Notes under the pieces: model-generated
The model's database searches: none
Seen by the model: only the letters and a program-made list of their open reading frames with translations
Told to the model about the DNA's origin: nothing
Made by a program: the position numbers and the translations under genes
NCBI RefSeq assembly: GCF_032118995.1
Contig: NC_092665.1
Span: forward strand, 6,071,501 to 6,135,500
DNA: 64,000 nucleotides
DNA from: Asterias amurensis
Lineage: Eukaryota > Echinodermata > Asteroidea > Forcipulatida > Asteriidae
Reading direction: 5' to 3'
Part shown: one piece after another, positions 1 to 9,812 of the stretch
How the letters are laid out: the number at the start of each line of letters is the position of its first letter
Numbering within the stretch: position 1 is the stretch's first letter

Positions 1-114
1 AGCCGTTTCTCACAATGTTTTGTACTATTAACATCTCTCCATTGCTCATTACCAAGTAAGTCTTTATGCTAGCAATTCTGTTGAGTATTTACCTATGGTG
101 TCCAGTGCCTTTAA
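1..114. mobile_element. TTAA-type MITE, terminal part cut by the window start
   Basis: This is the right end of a roughly 330-380 bp non-autonomous DNA transposon whose relatives lie at 16640-17024, 25042-25373, 49135-49468 and 56671-57056. It ends in GTGTCCAGTGCCTTTAA, the TIR plus TTAA target. The TTAA target suggests mobilisation by a piggyBac-like transposase, which is an inference. The copy also marks the unit junction of the tandem array, since the same end occurs before units B and C. Confidence 0.8.
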
Positions 115-436
115 TGTTGCTCTGTTGGTGGCGCACTCTACTATAAATACATTGTCATTGCATTTCGATTTCGGAAAAAAACACACTGAGTTAGTGTTAG
201 TAAACATATACTTCAAAAGAGTGGAAGCACGAAAGAGATCCATCTGAACAGTATATATATTGCGTACGCAGTTCTTTCTTTGATAATAAACTTGCACTTT
301 AACTCACAATCATCAGGGAAATACATCAATTGAGCGGAAATAGAAGGAAAACGGCCAGGAACTTCAGGAAGCAATCACACAGTGCAACCCAGTAGGGCGG
401 ATATACATGTAAAAACACCATACCATTAAAGCGTGT
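115..436. other. Conserved distal upstream region, unit A
   Basis: No gene is seen here. The stretch is nearly identical to 25374-25690 and 49469-49790. It lies between the junction MITE and the stem-loop array, so it belongs to the upstream region of the C1q-type promoter. The minus-strand ORF inside it is short and not supported. Confidence 0.6.
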
Positions 437-906
437 ACAAATTGATCTCCATTGGTAACATACAGCCTCATCCAAACCAGTGATAGAGTAAGTCACTGCT
501 TTCAATCAGTGACTTTACCACATACACAATGTAGTGTAGAGTTTTACACCATTGGTATCCATTCAACATACAGTATCATTCAAACCAATGATAGAGTAAG
601 TCACTGTCATAAATCAGTGACTTTTACACGGTATTGACGCACAATTGTAACATACAGCCTCATCCAAACCAATGATAGAGTAAGTCACTGCTTTCAATCA
701 GTGACTTTACCACATACACAATGTAGTGTAGAGTTTTACACCATTGGTATCCATTCAACATACAGTATCATTCAAACCAATGGTAGAGTAAGTCACTGTC
801 ATAAATCAGTGACTTTAACACGGTATTGATCCACAATTGTAACATACAGCCTCGTCCAAACCAATGGTAGAGTAAGTCACTGCATTCAATCAGTGACTTT
901 AACACG
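437..906 (+). repeat. Tandem CCAAT/stem-loop array upstream of the promoter, unit A (5 modules)
   Basis: A compound tandem repeat of about 191 bp (starts near 458, 650, 841) is made of two roughly 95-bp half-units. Each half-unit carries AAACCAATG (a CCAAT-box core) followed within about 15 bp by an inverted repeat, AGTCACTG then CAGTGACT with a loop of 8-9 bases. Five modules are visible. The array ends about 80 bp upstream of a TATA-like box, so it sits where proximal enhancer elements would be. The regulatory role is inferred from position and motif only. Confidence 0.8.
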
Positions 907-984
907 TATCTATGATTGGCTGCTTATCGAATGTCAATCAAACATCAAAGTAGACTGATGAGCACTTCAATGAAAATACAGCAG

Positions 985-992
985 TATTTAAA
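985..992 (+). promoter_or_regulatory. TATA-like box, unit A
   Basis: TATTTAAA occurs in identical context in all three units (also 26159-26166 and 50517-50524), downstream of an inverted CCAAT (GATTGGC, near 918). It is followed about 30 bp later by the start of a conserved segment that ends in a consensus splice donor. In B and C the next acceptor with a coding exon belongs to the C1q gene. Confidence 0.6.
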
Positions 993-1014
993 CGCGCTGC
1001 ACCAGCAACAGTGC

Positions 1015-1085
1015 TCATAACAACTTTGCATCTTATCGGAAGAGAGAAACTGAGAAAGCTTGCACTACAATAACACAACATCAAG
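1015..1085 (+). other. Orphan non-coding first exon of a C1q-type gene, unit A
   Basis: The segment runs from the predicted start, about 30 bp after the TATA-like box, to CATCAAG|GTAAGT, a near-perfect donor at 1085/1086. It matches exon 1 of the C1q units at 26190-26262 and 50546-50617. No C1q coding exon exists downstream in unit A, because the segment that should hold it (3851-11597) is unrelated DNA. Any transcript from here would need another acceptor. The start site is approximate. Confidence 0.5.
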
Positions 1086-1230
1086 GTAAGTGTTTCTCGT
1101 TATACTGTCGGACCCGGACTTTGGCTTCTAGATGCATGCAGTGTATTTTAGGGTAGCCTATTATTTCAAGAAGATTGCAGTTTTGGTCCAAGAAGGGGCA
1201 CCACTCTACCCAATAAAGCAGTAACATTTA

Positions 1231-1382
1231 CGTTGCTTTACCTGGCAGCTGGTGCCAGGTAAAATGCAGTAAATTTCACAGTAGCAGTTTTGTAAATTGT
1301 GCCTTGAGTTTGCTAAACTCCACTTTGAAATTTACTGCACTTTTAATACCTAGCACCCTGGCTGCCAGGTATACAAAGCACC
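1231..1382. mobile_element. Short palindromic MITE, unit A
   Basis: The ends are inverted repeats: TGCTTTACCTGGCAGC on the left pairs with GCTGCCAGGTATACAAAGCA on the right. An inner pair, GCAGTAAATTTCA and TGAAATTTACTGC, also matches. The same element sits at the same place in B (26406-26573) and C (50764-50932), so it predates the triplication. Confidence 0.7.
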
Positions 1383-2115
1383 GTAATTTTGACGGATTAT
1401 TTTAACAGCGTATTCAGCTGAAGTTCTCATGTGGTGTTTGGGTCACTTGCTCTCTGCCAATATTAGTGTAGTGTGGTACTGTTTGGTGGTACAGACTGTA
1501 ATGCCGTTGCATTTCCCTTTGAAACCACGATATATTGCGTTGTGTCGTTGGGGCTTTTATCACAATACTTGCAAGTGGTTTCCGTTTTGGAGCAGCAAGT
1601 TCCGCTGGTATTCTGTACATTGTCTTGTTCAAATAGTGGGCAATAAAAGTTTACCTAGACAGTTTCAGTTTAATGTGCTTGATATTCTGCTCGTTTTAAT
1701 GTGTGTGTACTATTCATCCAAAAGCTGTCAACAAAATTAACAACAAGTACTGATGAAATGGCATTGTGTGACATGACCACTTTGTTATTTTCTTGTGGGT
1801 AAAACAAAACAAGATTGAACATAATGCAACACTTTCATAATTATTATGGTGATCGGTGTTTTGTACAGCCGACGTGGGGAGGGGCAACCGAGGTGAAGCC
1901 GAGTTTGCCTGTTTGCCCCAAAAGTTTACACAAAACCTGGACCCCGTCACGGCGGAGCATGCAACATTAATTGTTTTATTTTACCATGATAAACGATTCC
2001 TCTTGTTTGGGGACAAATTGTTACCATCCTCCATTATTGTTACGACAGTAATGACACAGTTTAAAACTATGACAGCATATTTTGTAAGCCAAAACATGGT
2101 GGCACACTGTCTTAT
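1383..2115. other. Intronic conserved stretch without a recognised gene, unit A
   Basis: This is downstream of the orphan exon 1 and homologous to 26574-27297 and 50933-51662. Open frames occur on both strands, but their lengths change between units (103 residues at 1429-1740, broken in B, extended in C), as expected of drifting non-coding DNA. A GC-richer patch near 1870-1950 is very well conserved, but I do not recognise it. Confidence 0.5.
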
Positions 2116-3498
2116 GGTGCTGTCACTTGACGTTTTAGCCAACGTATGTCAACGTAAGAAAATTTTAGCGAGTACGCTGGCGTACGTCGAATAATTATGG
2201 GTAAAGGAACCGTCACACCTTGACGTTTAAGCCAGCGTATGCCGACGTATGACAATTTTGGCGACTACGCTGGTGTACGTCAAATAAGTTATGGACAACT
2301 TTGTATAAGTTAAGAGCACGATGACACACGCTGATATACACGACGATGTAAGGCGTGTGGCTCACAAAGGCACTGTCACACATTGACGTTTTAGTCAGCG
2401 TATGCCGACGTTTGCAAATTTCTCTAAAACGTTGGCATACGCTGAACTACCGATGGATTTTTCAATTTAGAGCGTACACGAAGCGTATTCATAACGAGGT
2501 GGACGGATGCATACTGTAGAAGTAACTTACACAGAGCGTTTTCATAACGAATCCTTAGCGTTTGACGGCGTTCACAACTTATGTTCTACGATGGTCCAAC
2601 GACTGCATAGAGCGCGGGGGCAGCGTATTGCCGACGATGTAATCCTCAAGCGAACCCAAATGTTATATACCGATTCACATAACTTTGCCAATACACCATT
2701 ACATGGTAGCTGTAAGTTTAGAAACAAGTTTAGTAAGTTATGTGGTCATCCGGAACACGTCACATACGTTCGACGTAAGTTCAAAGCATATTACTCATAT
2801 AGGTTATAAGAAATACGTTTTTGGTTCTCTAGACATTTTATCGACGTATGTCGACTTCTGATAACCTTACAAGTAACGTGTGGGAACGTGCGTCATCGAT
2901 TGTAAACGCACCTCAACTTATGCGGAACTCATGAACGACACGCTGGCACACTTAGATGTTGTTGTGCGTGCACACAATTTCTCGACAAACTCGCCTTACT
3001 ACGACGTACACGGCGTGTTTCAGCGTGCTCTTAACTTATACAAAACTTACCCATAACTTATTCGACGTACGCCAGCGTATTCGCCCCAATTTTGAATACG
3101 TCGGCATAGGCTTGCTAAAACGTCTAGGTGTGACAGGGCCTTAACATTCAACAGTAGTAACGTGCTTTGAACCTACCTCGAACGTATTTGACGTGCTCCG
3201 GACGACCACAGAACTTAATGAATGTGATTCTAACTTACAGCTACCGTATAATGGCGTATTGGCAGCGTTTTTGTGAATCGGATACTACAATGTCAAGTGC
3301 AGTTATTATTTCAATCGTCGAGAGGCACCCTCTTTGTAGGCAACTGCATGTGATCGCCGGCAATACGCTGCCGTGCGTTATGCAGTAGTTAGATTACCGT
3401 AGAACATAAGCTGTGAACGCTGTTAACAGGCTAAGCATTCGTTATTCAAACGTTCTATGTAAGTACGCTGACTAAAACGTCAAGGTGTGACAGTGCCG
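2116..3498. mobile_element. Nested palindromic DNA transposons (GCGTATGCCGACG family), unit A
   Basis: Several nested copies of one terminal repeat are present: forward starts near 2116, 2206 and 2370 (CTGTCACACCTTGACG-like) and reverse ends near 3140 and 3498 (CGTCAAGGTGTGACAG-like). Inner motifs CAGCGTATGCCGACGT and ACGCTGGCGTACGTCG recur on both strands. The pattern is of elements inserted into elements of the same family. Equivalent blocks are 27298-28878 and 51663-53190. The open frames inside are by-products of the repeats. Confidence 0.75.
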
Positions 3499-3850
3499 TA
3501 AGTTAAGATCACGGCTAAATACGCCGATATACGTCTTTGTATTATGCTTTGAACCTATGTCGAAATTATTTATCGTGTTCCGGACGACCACTTTTGATGA
3601 AATTAAGTAGTGGCAGCGTATTGGGAAATCGGTATACACAAATTGGGTTCGAAGGAGAACACAGTTATGCCAAGTGCAGTTATTATTTCAAACGTCGAGG
3701 TACCATGCAATACGCTGCCGCGCGCTATGCAGTAGTTAGACTATTCGTAGATATCGTGTCTTTTTACACGAGGAGAAATCCTCACAATGTAGACAAGTTG
3801 AGGAATCTTTCTTGGATTATAAAATGAGCGAAGTGATACGGACAGGAGCT
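3499..3850. other. Conserved flank up to the unit A breakpoint
   Basis: This is homologous to 28879-29230 and 53191-53540. It holds a 96-codon plus-strand frame (3537-3827) that stays open in all three units, but its sequence repeats in altered form at 3167-3388 inside the palindromic element, so I treat it as repeat-derived. Homology to B and C stops abruptly after GGACAGGAGCTC at 3850. Confidence 0.6.
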
Positions 3851-4450
3851 CCACTGTAAAAAATTTGTGTGAATTCACAGTAGCTTTTTTGTTGGAAAGA
3901 ATCAAAAATTAACAGCAGAAGTTGCCGTTTTCCTATTTCTCTGTGAATATACAAAACATATGCAGTCTCTAAACAGTGTGTTCCTATTCTCTGTAAATTT
4001 AAAGTAAGTCTGCTGTTGTAGGAACATTTTGTGACGGTACAGTGAACCCTTGAGGATTTGACACATTCTGCTGTTTCTGAACAGCCGGGTTGTCCTCTAA
4101 CAGAACTACTTGCACTCTGATATAGCAGCTAATTGCCTTCCATTCTTAGCCACTATAATAAACTGCGGATTTAGGCTTTAATATAAGTGCTGGAAAGGGA
4201 AAACTACGGCCCTCATCATCGGTGTGGCGCGGGCGGGCATGTGTGGTGTAGGCTACTCAGTAAAGTAAAAATTGGAATGAAGACTCGTAGGCCCTAGTAG
4301 CCTAGAGCTAATTTTCGTCCGAAGATTACAGGATATGCCCCTACTCATGTAAACAAGCATTGCATTTACTATCATAGGAACATTGTGGTGTCGGACTAGA
4401 AAGCTCTGAACTTTCCTTGGTTCATTGATAAAAAATTCATTTAACAGAGA
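3851..4450. other. Start of the unit A-specific block, no gene seen
   Basis: This is the first part of the 7.7 kb segment (3851-11597) that replaces the C1q region. At 3851-4060 the ends CACTGTA and TACAGTG resemble short inverted termini of a MITE with degenerate internal repeats (CACAGTAG, CTCTGTGAA). No coding sequence is recognised. Confidence 0.4.
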
Positions 4451-4559
4451 TCGTCCCCCCTAGCGTATCACACTACAGTGATTTTTCCCTGGTGGCCCTC
4501 AAATTTTTGCATTAAACAAAGAGAAGACGGGTACCATTACGAAGTTCTTGTCGTCTTCT

Positions 4560-4748
4560 GTGTGTGTGCGCGGCAAAAAGGGGAAAAAGTGATCAGCAGG
4601 AACTGGTTCAGACCGGCTGGATCTTCCGCCGTCGTTTGTGCGCGTGCGCTCTCTCCACCATCACGTCACATTGTGCGCTCACTTAACTTTTGGAAGAGTT
4701 TGTACTTGACCTTTGCTGATCAGTTTCCACGACAAAAAAATTACAGGT
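4560..4748 (+). other. Possible non-coding first exon of a host gene (A block)
   Basis: A locally GC-rich stretch with many CpG dinucleotides ends in ATTACAG|GTAAGA, a good donor at 4748/4749. Phase analysis gives no start codon linking it in frame to the next candidate exon (6125-6185), so it would be 5' untranslated sequence. The start is a guess. It is placed here because the next three exon candidates on this strand continue rightward to a poly(A) signal at 8343. Confidence 0.35.
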
Positions 4749-5431
4749 AAGATTAAGAACACTATTCTGTGTTATTAATATGAATATTATTACTATTATT
4801 GTAAGTCACATGGTTAACATAAGCCTAACGCTCGTTAGGCTTGAACATAAAATATGACAATTGGAAAATTTATCATGTTTAGCGACAGACGATCGTCAGA
4901 TCGATGATAGACGTGATAGATGACAGATTGTGTTTGTGTGTGTGCATGCATAACGTCAACACAACACACACAGACAGGCTGCATGTGGATTTGGGATGAT
5001 TTGTTGTTTGCCATGGTCCATGGACATGAATTATAAAGTTGTTTTTCTGGTTCTGGAAATGTCTAGCTTTTGCTTTACTAGCTTTCCAATTTCAGTTAAT
5101 TAAAATTAGCCTACCCTCTGGCTCTAGTTTACTAGTAGTATTTTACAACATGTCTAGTCGATCATCTGACTGACAATACATAGATGTCTTACTCTTAGTA
5201 ACATTACATTACAACTAAAAATCAGCAAATTAATTCAGTAAAATGAAAATGAATGTGATTATTTCAGTCACAATTTTTTATACTAAAAATTCCTACACTA
5301 GGCCTAGGCCTACCTATTAACCTTACTACTGTTTTTTTACTTGGTTGGCAAGCTGATTTATACTAAACTCACTGTGGTGAACATATGAGCAGATGAGGAT
5401 GCATTAAAACACATTTTTTAGCCTGGCATGC

Positions 5432-5582
5432 CTGGGGCCGATTTCACAAAGCAATAAAATTCATCGCATGACAAATTTTCAGTATCACCATAGAGATTTG
5501 TATTGTGACATCACACTTTACTTAGCAACTACGATTGATTTGAAGTTACGATCAATTTGAGATCTTTGTGAAATCGGCCTCT
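5432..5582. mobile_element. MITE with GGCCGATTTCACAAAG ends
   Basis: Left GGCCGATTTCACAAAG and right CTTTGTGAAATCGGCC are perfect inverted ends around 150 bp of AT-rich DNA. A similar terminal theme (GATTTCACAA and TTGTGAAATC) occurs at 21475-21607, and a looser one (AATTTCATAG) at 59085-59325, so the three may be distant relatives. It lies in a candidate intron of the host gene fragment. Confidence 0.8.
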
Positions 5583-6124
5583 GGTCTGGTAATGGTATAG
5601 TAAGTGACGATCCATTTTGTTTGTATCTTTTTGTCGATTGAGTGCTACTGCTAGTAGTAGTACTGTGTAGTACTGTTCTGTAGTAGTAGGTTTGTTCACA
5701 ACCGCTAGAGGGCGCTGCGCGCGCTGGACCAATTTCCGTTAATGAAAACTGTGCCGCGATCTCAAGTAGTGCGCCAATTATTTAATAACTAATGGATCAG
5801 TTGAAAGTTTTCTTTAAATACTTTTCAAGTGGGAACATCTTCCAGTTCTGACTTAACCAGATATATTCGGCATTTGTTTATAGACAAAAGGTACAAGTAC
5901 AACATCAATATTAAACCCTTACTTTTCAATATCATGAAATAACCAGTGAAAAATTCATCGCGTTTTGTATGCTCTTGTTATGAGAAATGCTGACAACAGC
6001 TTAAAGGGACACAAAGTATAGCAGTGTCATGGTAATTACCAATGTTGTAAATGGCCTCTGGTATTTATATATTTTGAATAATATACATGTTTGTGATTTG
6101 TTTTCTTTTTCTTTCTGTATAAAG

Positions 6125-6185
6125 GAAACTGCAAGAAGCTCTGACTTTGACTGTGACACGGATAGCCCTGTACTGGCCTAAGCAG
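6125..6185 (+). pseudogene. Candidate exon of the unrecognised host gene, with an in-frame TAA
   Basis: The acceptor TTCTGTATAAAG is followed by 61 bases and CAG|GTAAAA. Read in the only frame whose phase joins the next exon (one base carried over), it gives ETARSSDFDCDTDSPVLA, then TAA, then the junction codon. The splice sites and the phase agreement argue for a real exon. The TAA argues that the gene is dead, that translation starts downstream, or that another exon intervenes. Confidence 0.35.
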
Positions 6186-6763
6186 GTAAAAAATACCTTC
6201 GAAAATAACTGACATTTTAGTTCCCCAATTTAATTTAACCATTAATAATAACTTGAACATTGAATGATAATTTTCTCACCTGAAGTACATTTGAGTTGAA
6301 AATCAATCATACTTAAATTTTTGTGCATATGCTTACAAGGATAAGTATAGTATTACTGATGGAACTATGGTGTTTCCCATACTTAATAAAATCAATCTTA
6401 AATCAGATGGTTTATTGTTTCCAATAAGACATTTTGTCTACAGCTTTGTGCTCATATTTGAAATTGTAAAGTGAACTTGCCAACATTTTTCTTAAAAACT
6501 TAAACTCCCACACCCTGGATCATCTGAAAAATACTGCAATATTTTGTGGTCAACAAAAAATGTCACCGATTCAACATTTTAAGCCCACAGATTTCCTATG
6601 CTCATTAGACTTACCCCGTGTGTCTTAAAAATATTAACTGTGGGTAGATGTAAATAAAGATTTGGTAAAAAAAAATACCTCATTTTATAACCTAAACTGG
6701 TCCTTTTGTTATTTGCATTTGCAAATAAGTTGATGTTTGTTTAAATGCTTGTTTCTGCTGCAG

Positions 6764-6929
6764 GTGACAACCCCTTCCTGAGCGCAAAATGTGCAGTCTG
6801 CATCGAAAGGAATCCACTACTCCATTGCAGTGATCTTCTCAAGGGTCTTCAGATGTGGTTCGTGGTGTTCTATGTTTTCAATCTACAATACCCACCTAAT
6901 ATTGCAGCTACTCCTGAGTTCATGCAAAG
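6764..6929 (+). CDS. Internal coding exon of an unrecognised host gene
   Basis: The acceptor TTTCTGCTGCAG is excellent and the donor is CAAAG|GTAATT. The 166-base exon (two bases completing a codon, 54 codons, two left over) encodes GDNPFL...CAVC...NPLLHCSDLLKGLQMW...YVFNLQYPP...PEFMQ. It joins the next exon in frame through AG|A (Arg). The pattern YVFNLQYP...FMQR followed by a basic linker and a short C-terminal VVQLCTKLKDFE helix reminds me of the C-terminal module of uncharacterised metazoan proteins, but I cannot name the family. Confidence 0.55.
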
Positions 6930-7010
6930 GTAATTATTTTGAAGCACTTGTATTATTCTTCATTTTGGCCAAGTGGAAACAACTGCAGTTCAACTGCACT
7001 TAAAGAGCGG

Positions 7011-7348
7011 CTTTAATGTGACGTACTCATTTTCCAATAGATATAGTCCTCATGTGAGTGGTGAAAAAATTACAAGTCTCTTACCTCATGTTAAAGTGGT
7101 GTAATTGCCATTCTATTCGATACCCTCCAGTGCAAAATTTGTCAACGTTCAAAACATCCTACATGACATCATTCAAGAGAAAAATGGGTTCATTTTTGTA
7201 CCTGTTGTTTTGGTTCATTCGTGACTTCAATTTGAAACATGACGTCATTGGATTATCAACAACTAATGAGTCTTTTCCATCAAAGGAGGCATTTTTTGGA
7301 AAATAAGTATATCACAAAATTGAATTTGACATTAAAGACCCTCTTTAA
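7011..7348. mobile_element. Degenerate palindromic MITE in an intron
   Basis: The ends TTAAAGAGCGGCTTTAATGT and ATTAAAGACCCTCTTTAA are imperfect inverted repeats. The internal text (CCAATAGATATAGTCCTCATGTGA, TATTCGATA) matches the element at 9326-9592, so both belong to one family. Confidence 0.6.
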
Positions 7349-8059
7349 CTGTGTGATTAAGTCTACAGTGCACAATCCAATAAATTCAGTAAAACTGTTG
7401 GAATAAATCAACCACAATTATTTTGTTCATAAATGCCAACAAAGATACAACCGCTTTTGTTCCAGTTAGTTTACCTGCCAAACTTGTGTGACTTAAGACA
7501 TGCAAGTGTAAACCGAAATGAATACTTGTTTTACACGGTACTGCAGCAAACAGTGCAATAGTGTAATGGAGCATAAAAGTTGGATTTTTGCAAAAATTAG
7601 TTGTTGTTTTTTTTCTGAGTGTGCTTACCCCCCATGAACATTTTGTTTGCATTTTTTTTTTTCTGTTCTGTGGATTCAGTGAACGTTTTTGAGTCTAATG
7701 GTACCATGTTAGAAGAGTTTGTGAGCAGCCAAATTAGTTTTACACGCAATTTCACACCGTACTGCAGCTGACTGTACGATGGGGGGGGGGGGGGGGATAG
7801 ACGCTTTTGACTGGCATGGTGCAGCGCAGGGTTAAGAGCAATAGTCAAAAAAGAAAACAAACATTTTTTAACAAACATTTTCCCTCAAGAGTATTTACTA
7901 CTGTTAACTTCCTTTAAGACTACAATCTGTTTAGAACAATGCCCATCAACGAGTATGACAAATAAGCATAATCATACAAATCAACTTTAAAGTGGATACT
8001 GGCATACAGAATTAGATTGATGTGTATAATGTACAGTTTTGTATCTTTTTTATGTGCAG
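7349..8059. other. Intronic repeat-like DNA with a poly-G run
   Basis: No gene is seen. Two similar stretches (7530-7640 and 7739-7790, sharing TTTTACACG and GTACTGCAGC) suggest a decayed duplicated repeat. A run of 16 G at about 7782-7797 is a likely assembly weak point. Confidence 0.4.
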
Positions 8060-8186
8060 ACTGCTGTTCAAGATTAGACCGGAAAGAGGCAGCAAGAGGT
8101 CCTCCAACACCAAAGGAGGGCCCAATAACAAAGTTGTACAACTTTGTACCAAGCTGAAAGACTTTGAAGAAATGTGGGTGGTGTAG
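8060..8186 (+). CDS. Terminal coding exon of the unrecognised host gene
   Basis: The acceptor TTTTTATGTGCAG precedes A|CTG, completing the Arg codon left open at 6929. It is followed by 41 codons (LLFKIRPERGSKRSS, then a lysine/asparagine linker, then VVQLCTKLKDFEEMWVV) and TAG at 8184-8186. An AATAAA poly(A) signal lies at 8343-8348, 157 bases downstream. Phase agreement across an intron of 1.1 kb, plus a poly(A) signal, makes a real (or recently real) gene likely. It is present only in unit A. Confidence 0.55.
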
Positions 8187-8342
8187 AAGTAAAACAGTTC
8201 AGATAGCACTAAAGTTGAATGTTTTTTTTTTAAACAGCACTACATGGTGTATGTAACAAAATTCCTGAGTGTTTTAGCTAGTTTTCTTGTTAAAGTGAAC
8301 GCTTTAACTGTTTTTAACTGTTTCACTCTTGAATTAACAAGC

Positions 8343-8348
8343 AATAAA
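8343..8348 (+). terminator. Poly(A) signal of the host gene fragment
   Basis: A canonical AATAAA lies 157 bases after the stop codon at 8184-8186. It is followed by an A-rich tract at about 8385-8440 that is a simple-sequence run in the genome rather than a retrocopy tail, since the gene has introns. Confidence 0.45.
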
Positions 8349-8556
8349 GTAGGATAGGTTTGTCTCAGTTCATGACCCCCCCCCCAAAAAAAAAAAAAAA
8401 AAAAATAATAATAATAATAAATAAATAAAATAAAAATAAGCTTTGAAATTTCATAAAATTTACTTGGTGTGACAAACATGTAAAAAAAAAACATTAACTG
8501 GGGGAATTTTTTTTTTTACAGATGTTCGCTGTTACCCTGTTGGGCTTAATATCTGT

Positions 8557-8650
8557 GTTTTTCTCCATGCACTGATGTGTTCAGCACTGCATACTCAGTA
8601 CTGGGTATACAGTGCTTATAATCTACATCAGTGTATGGATAAAAACACAC
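8557..8650. repeat. Imperfect hairpin (palindrome)
   Basis: GTGTTTTTCTCCATGCACTGATGTG on one arm pairs with the arm ending in CATCAGTGTATGGATAAAAACAC, around inner arms GCACTGCATACTCAGTA and TACTGGGTATACAGTGC. It is probably a small foldback MITE. The flanks 8187-8556 and 8651-9325 show no gene. Confidence 0.55.
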
Positions 8651-9325
8651 AATTATAATTCTTTATCACCGATGCAAAATTAACATGAACGTTTTCTCTT
8701 GGAACCAGTTCAAGTATGTACTGTATTTAATGTTTTTATAAGTATTATTGCTGCAATGCTTATAATAGACAGATTGAAATTGTATAATCATTAAAGACTG
8801 AAAAAATCTTCCCTTTTAAGTAATTTTAAACAATGTGAAAAACACAATTTTATTCAAAAACATCACCTTCAGTACACATTTGCACACTGGCAGAAATTTA
8901 GACAAAAGGCCTATACTTATGAAGTTGGAAATACTGAGCCAGTGTTTCCATTGTCCGATCATTTGAAACTGTATGTAAGTTGCCTAAAGCCGACCTTTGG
9001 GGGTTCAAATTTTTGGCAAACTTTGATTGATTTTCGATAAAGGGGCACTTCAGACCAAAACATTTCGCAGGATGCTTACAACCATGATCATCTTTGTAAC
9101 AGTAGTCTTTAGGTTGAAAATGTTACACCATTTGTTATCAAGGTCATCACCAGTGTATGAACCTACCCCTAATTAATAGTTTCTCTTGAAACAATTTCCA
9201 TTATGAATTGAACACAAACGTAGTACGAATCGTGTTTTTGTTATTGATGCAATATTTATGGACAATAGAGACTGGTTGAAGTCGGTAATGTGTAATAGTT
9301 AAAACATGCAGAGTTGTTCACTAAT

Positions 9326-9592
9326 TTAAAGAGGAAGGGAAATGAGCAATTCATTTTTGTGATGTACTCCTTCTTTTCAATAGATAGAGTCCTTATGTGA
9401 TCAGTGGGGAAAAATATCTCTAACCTCACTTTAAAATGATGTAAATGGCCCTTGTATTCGATAACTTTCCGGGGCAATGGTTATCGAATACAATGGCAAT
9501 TTACACCATTTTACAAGAGTAGAGACTTGTAACTTTCCCCCAATCACACGGGGACTCTACCAAAATTGAATTGGTCATTTCCCTTCCTTTAA
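9326..9592. mobile_element. Palindromic MITE (TTTAAAGAGGAAGGGAAATGA ends)
   Basis: The inverted ends AAAGAGGAAGGGAAATGA and TCATTTCCCTTCCTTTA flank near-mirror arms that meet at about 9475 around GTTATCGAATAC and its complement. It is the same family as 7011-7348 and better preserved. Confidence 0.75.
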
Positions 9593-9812
9593 GTCATTTT
9601 AAACAATAAATTATAATGTAAAAAAAAAGTATTTAAAAGTATTATTCCTTGTGTACATTATGACGACAGTTGCATTATTTTGAGTGAATTTCAATTAAAG
9701 TTGAAAAAACTGTTAATGTTTTGTGAAACTGAGATAAAACGTGTGTGATATGTCTTATTTTCTTGTTTGAATTATATTAATGAGAGGGTGGTCAAGGTAG
9801 CAAAACAAAGCA

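Noticed and set aside
1429-1740. 103-codon ORF downstream of the orphan exon 1
   Set aside because: Frame broken in B and of different length in C. The opposite strand is equally open.
1856-2194. 112-codon ORF with counterparts in B and C
   Set aside because: It runs into the palindromic transposon, and the antisense frame over the same bases is also open. No motif is recognised.
3537-3827. 96-codon plus-strand ORF open in all three units (also 28917-29207, 53229-53519)
   Set aside because: Its sequence recurs in altered form in the neighbouring palindromic element (3167-3388), it has no recognisable domain, and it lies in the C1q intron. Conservation is no higher than in the surrounding DNA.
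7782-7797. Long G or C runs (also near 35658, 44049, 46590, 59548, 63162) as possible G-quadruplex regulators
   Set aside because: They are single homopolymers within repeats or flanks, differ between units, and are prone to sequencing error. No link to a gene was seen.
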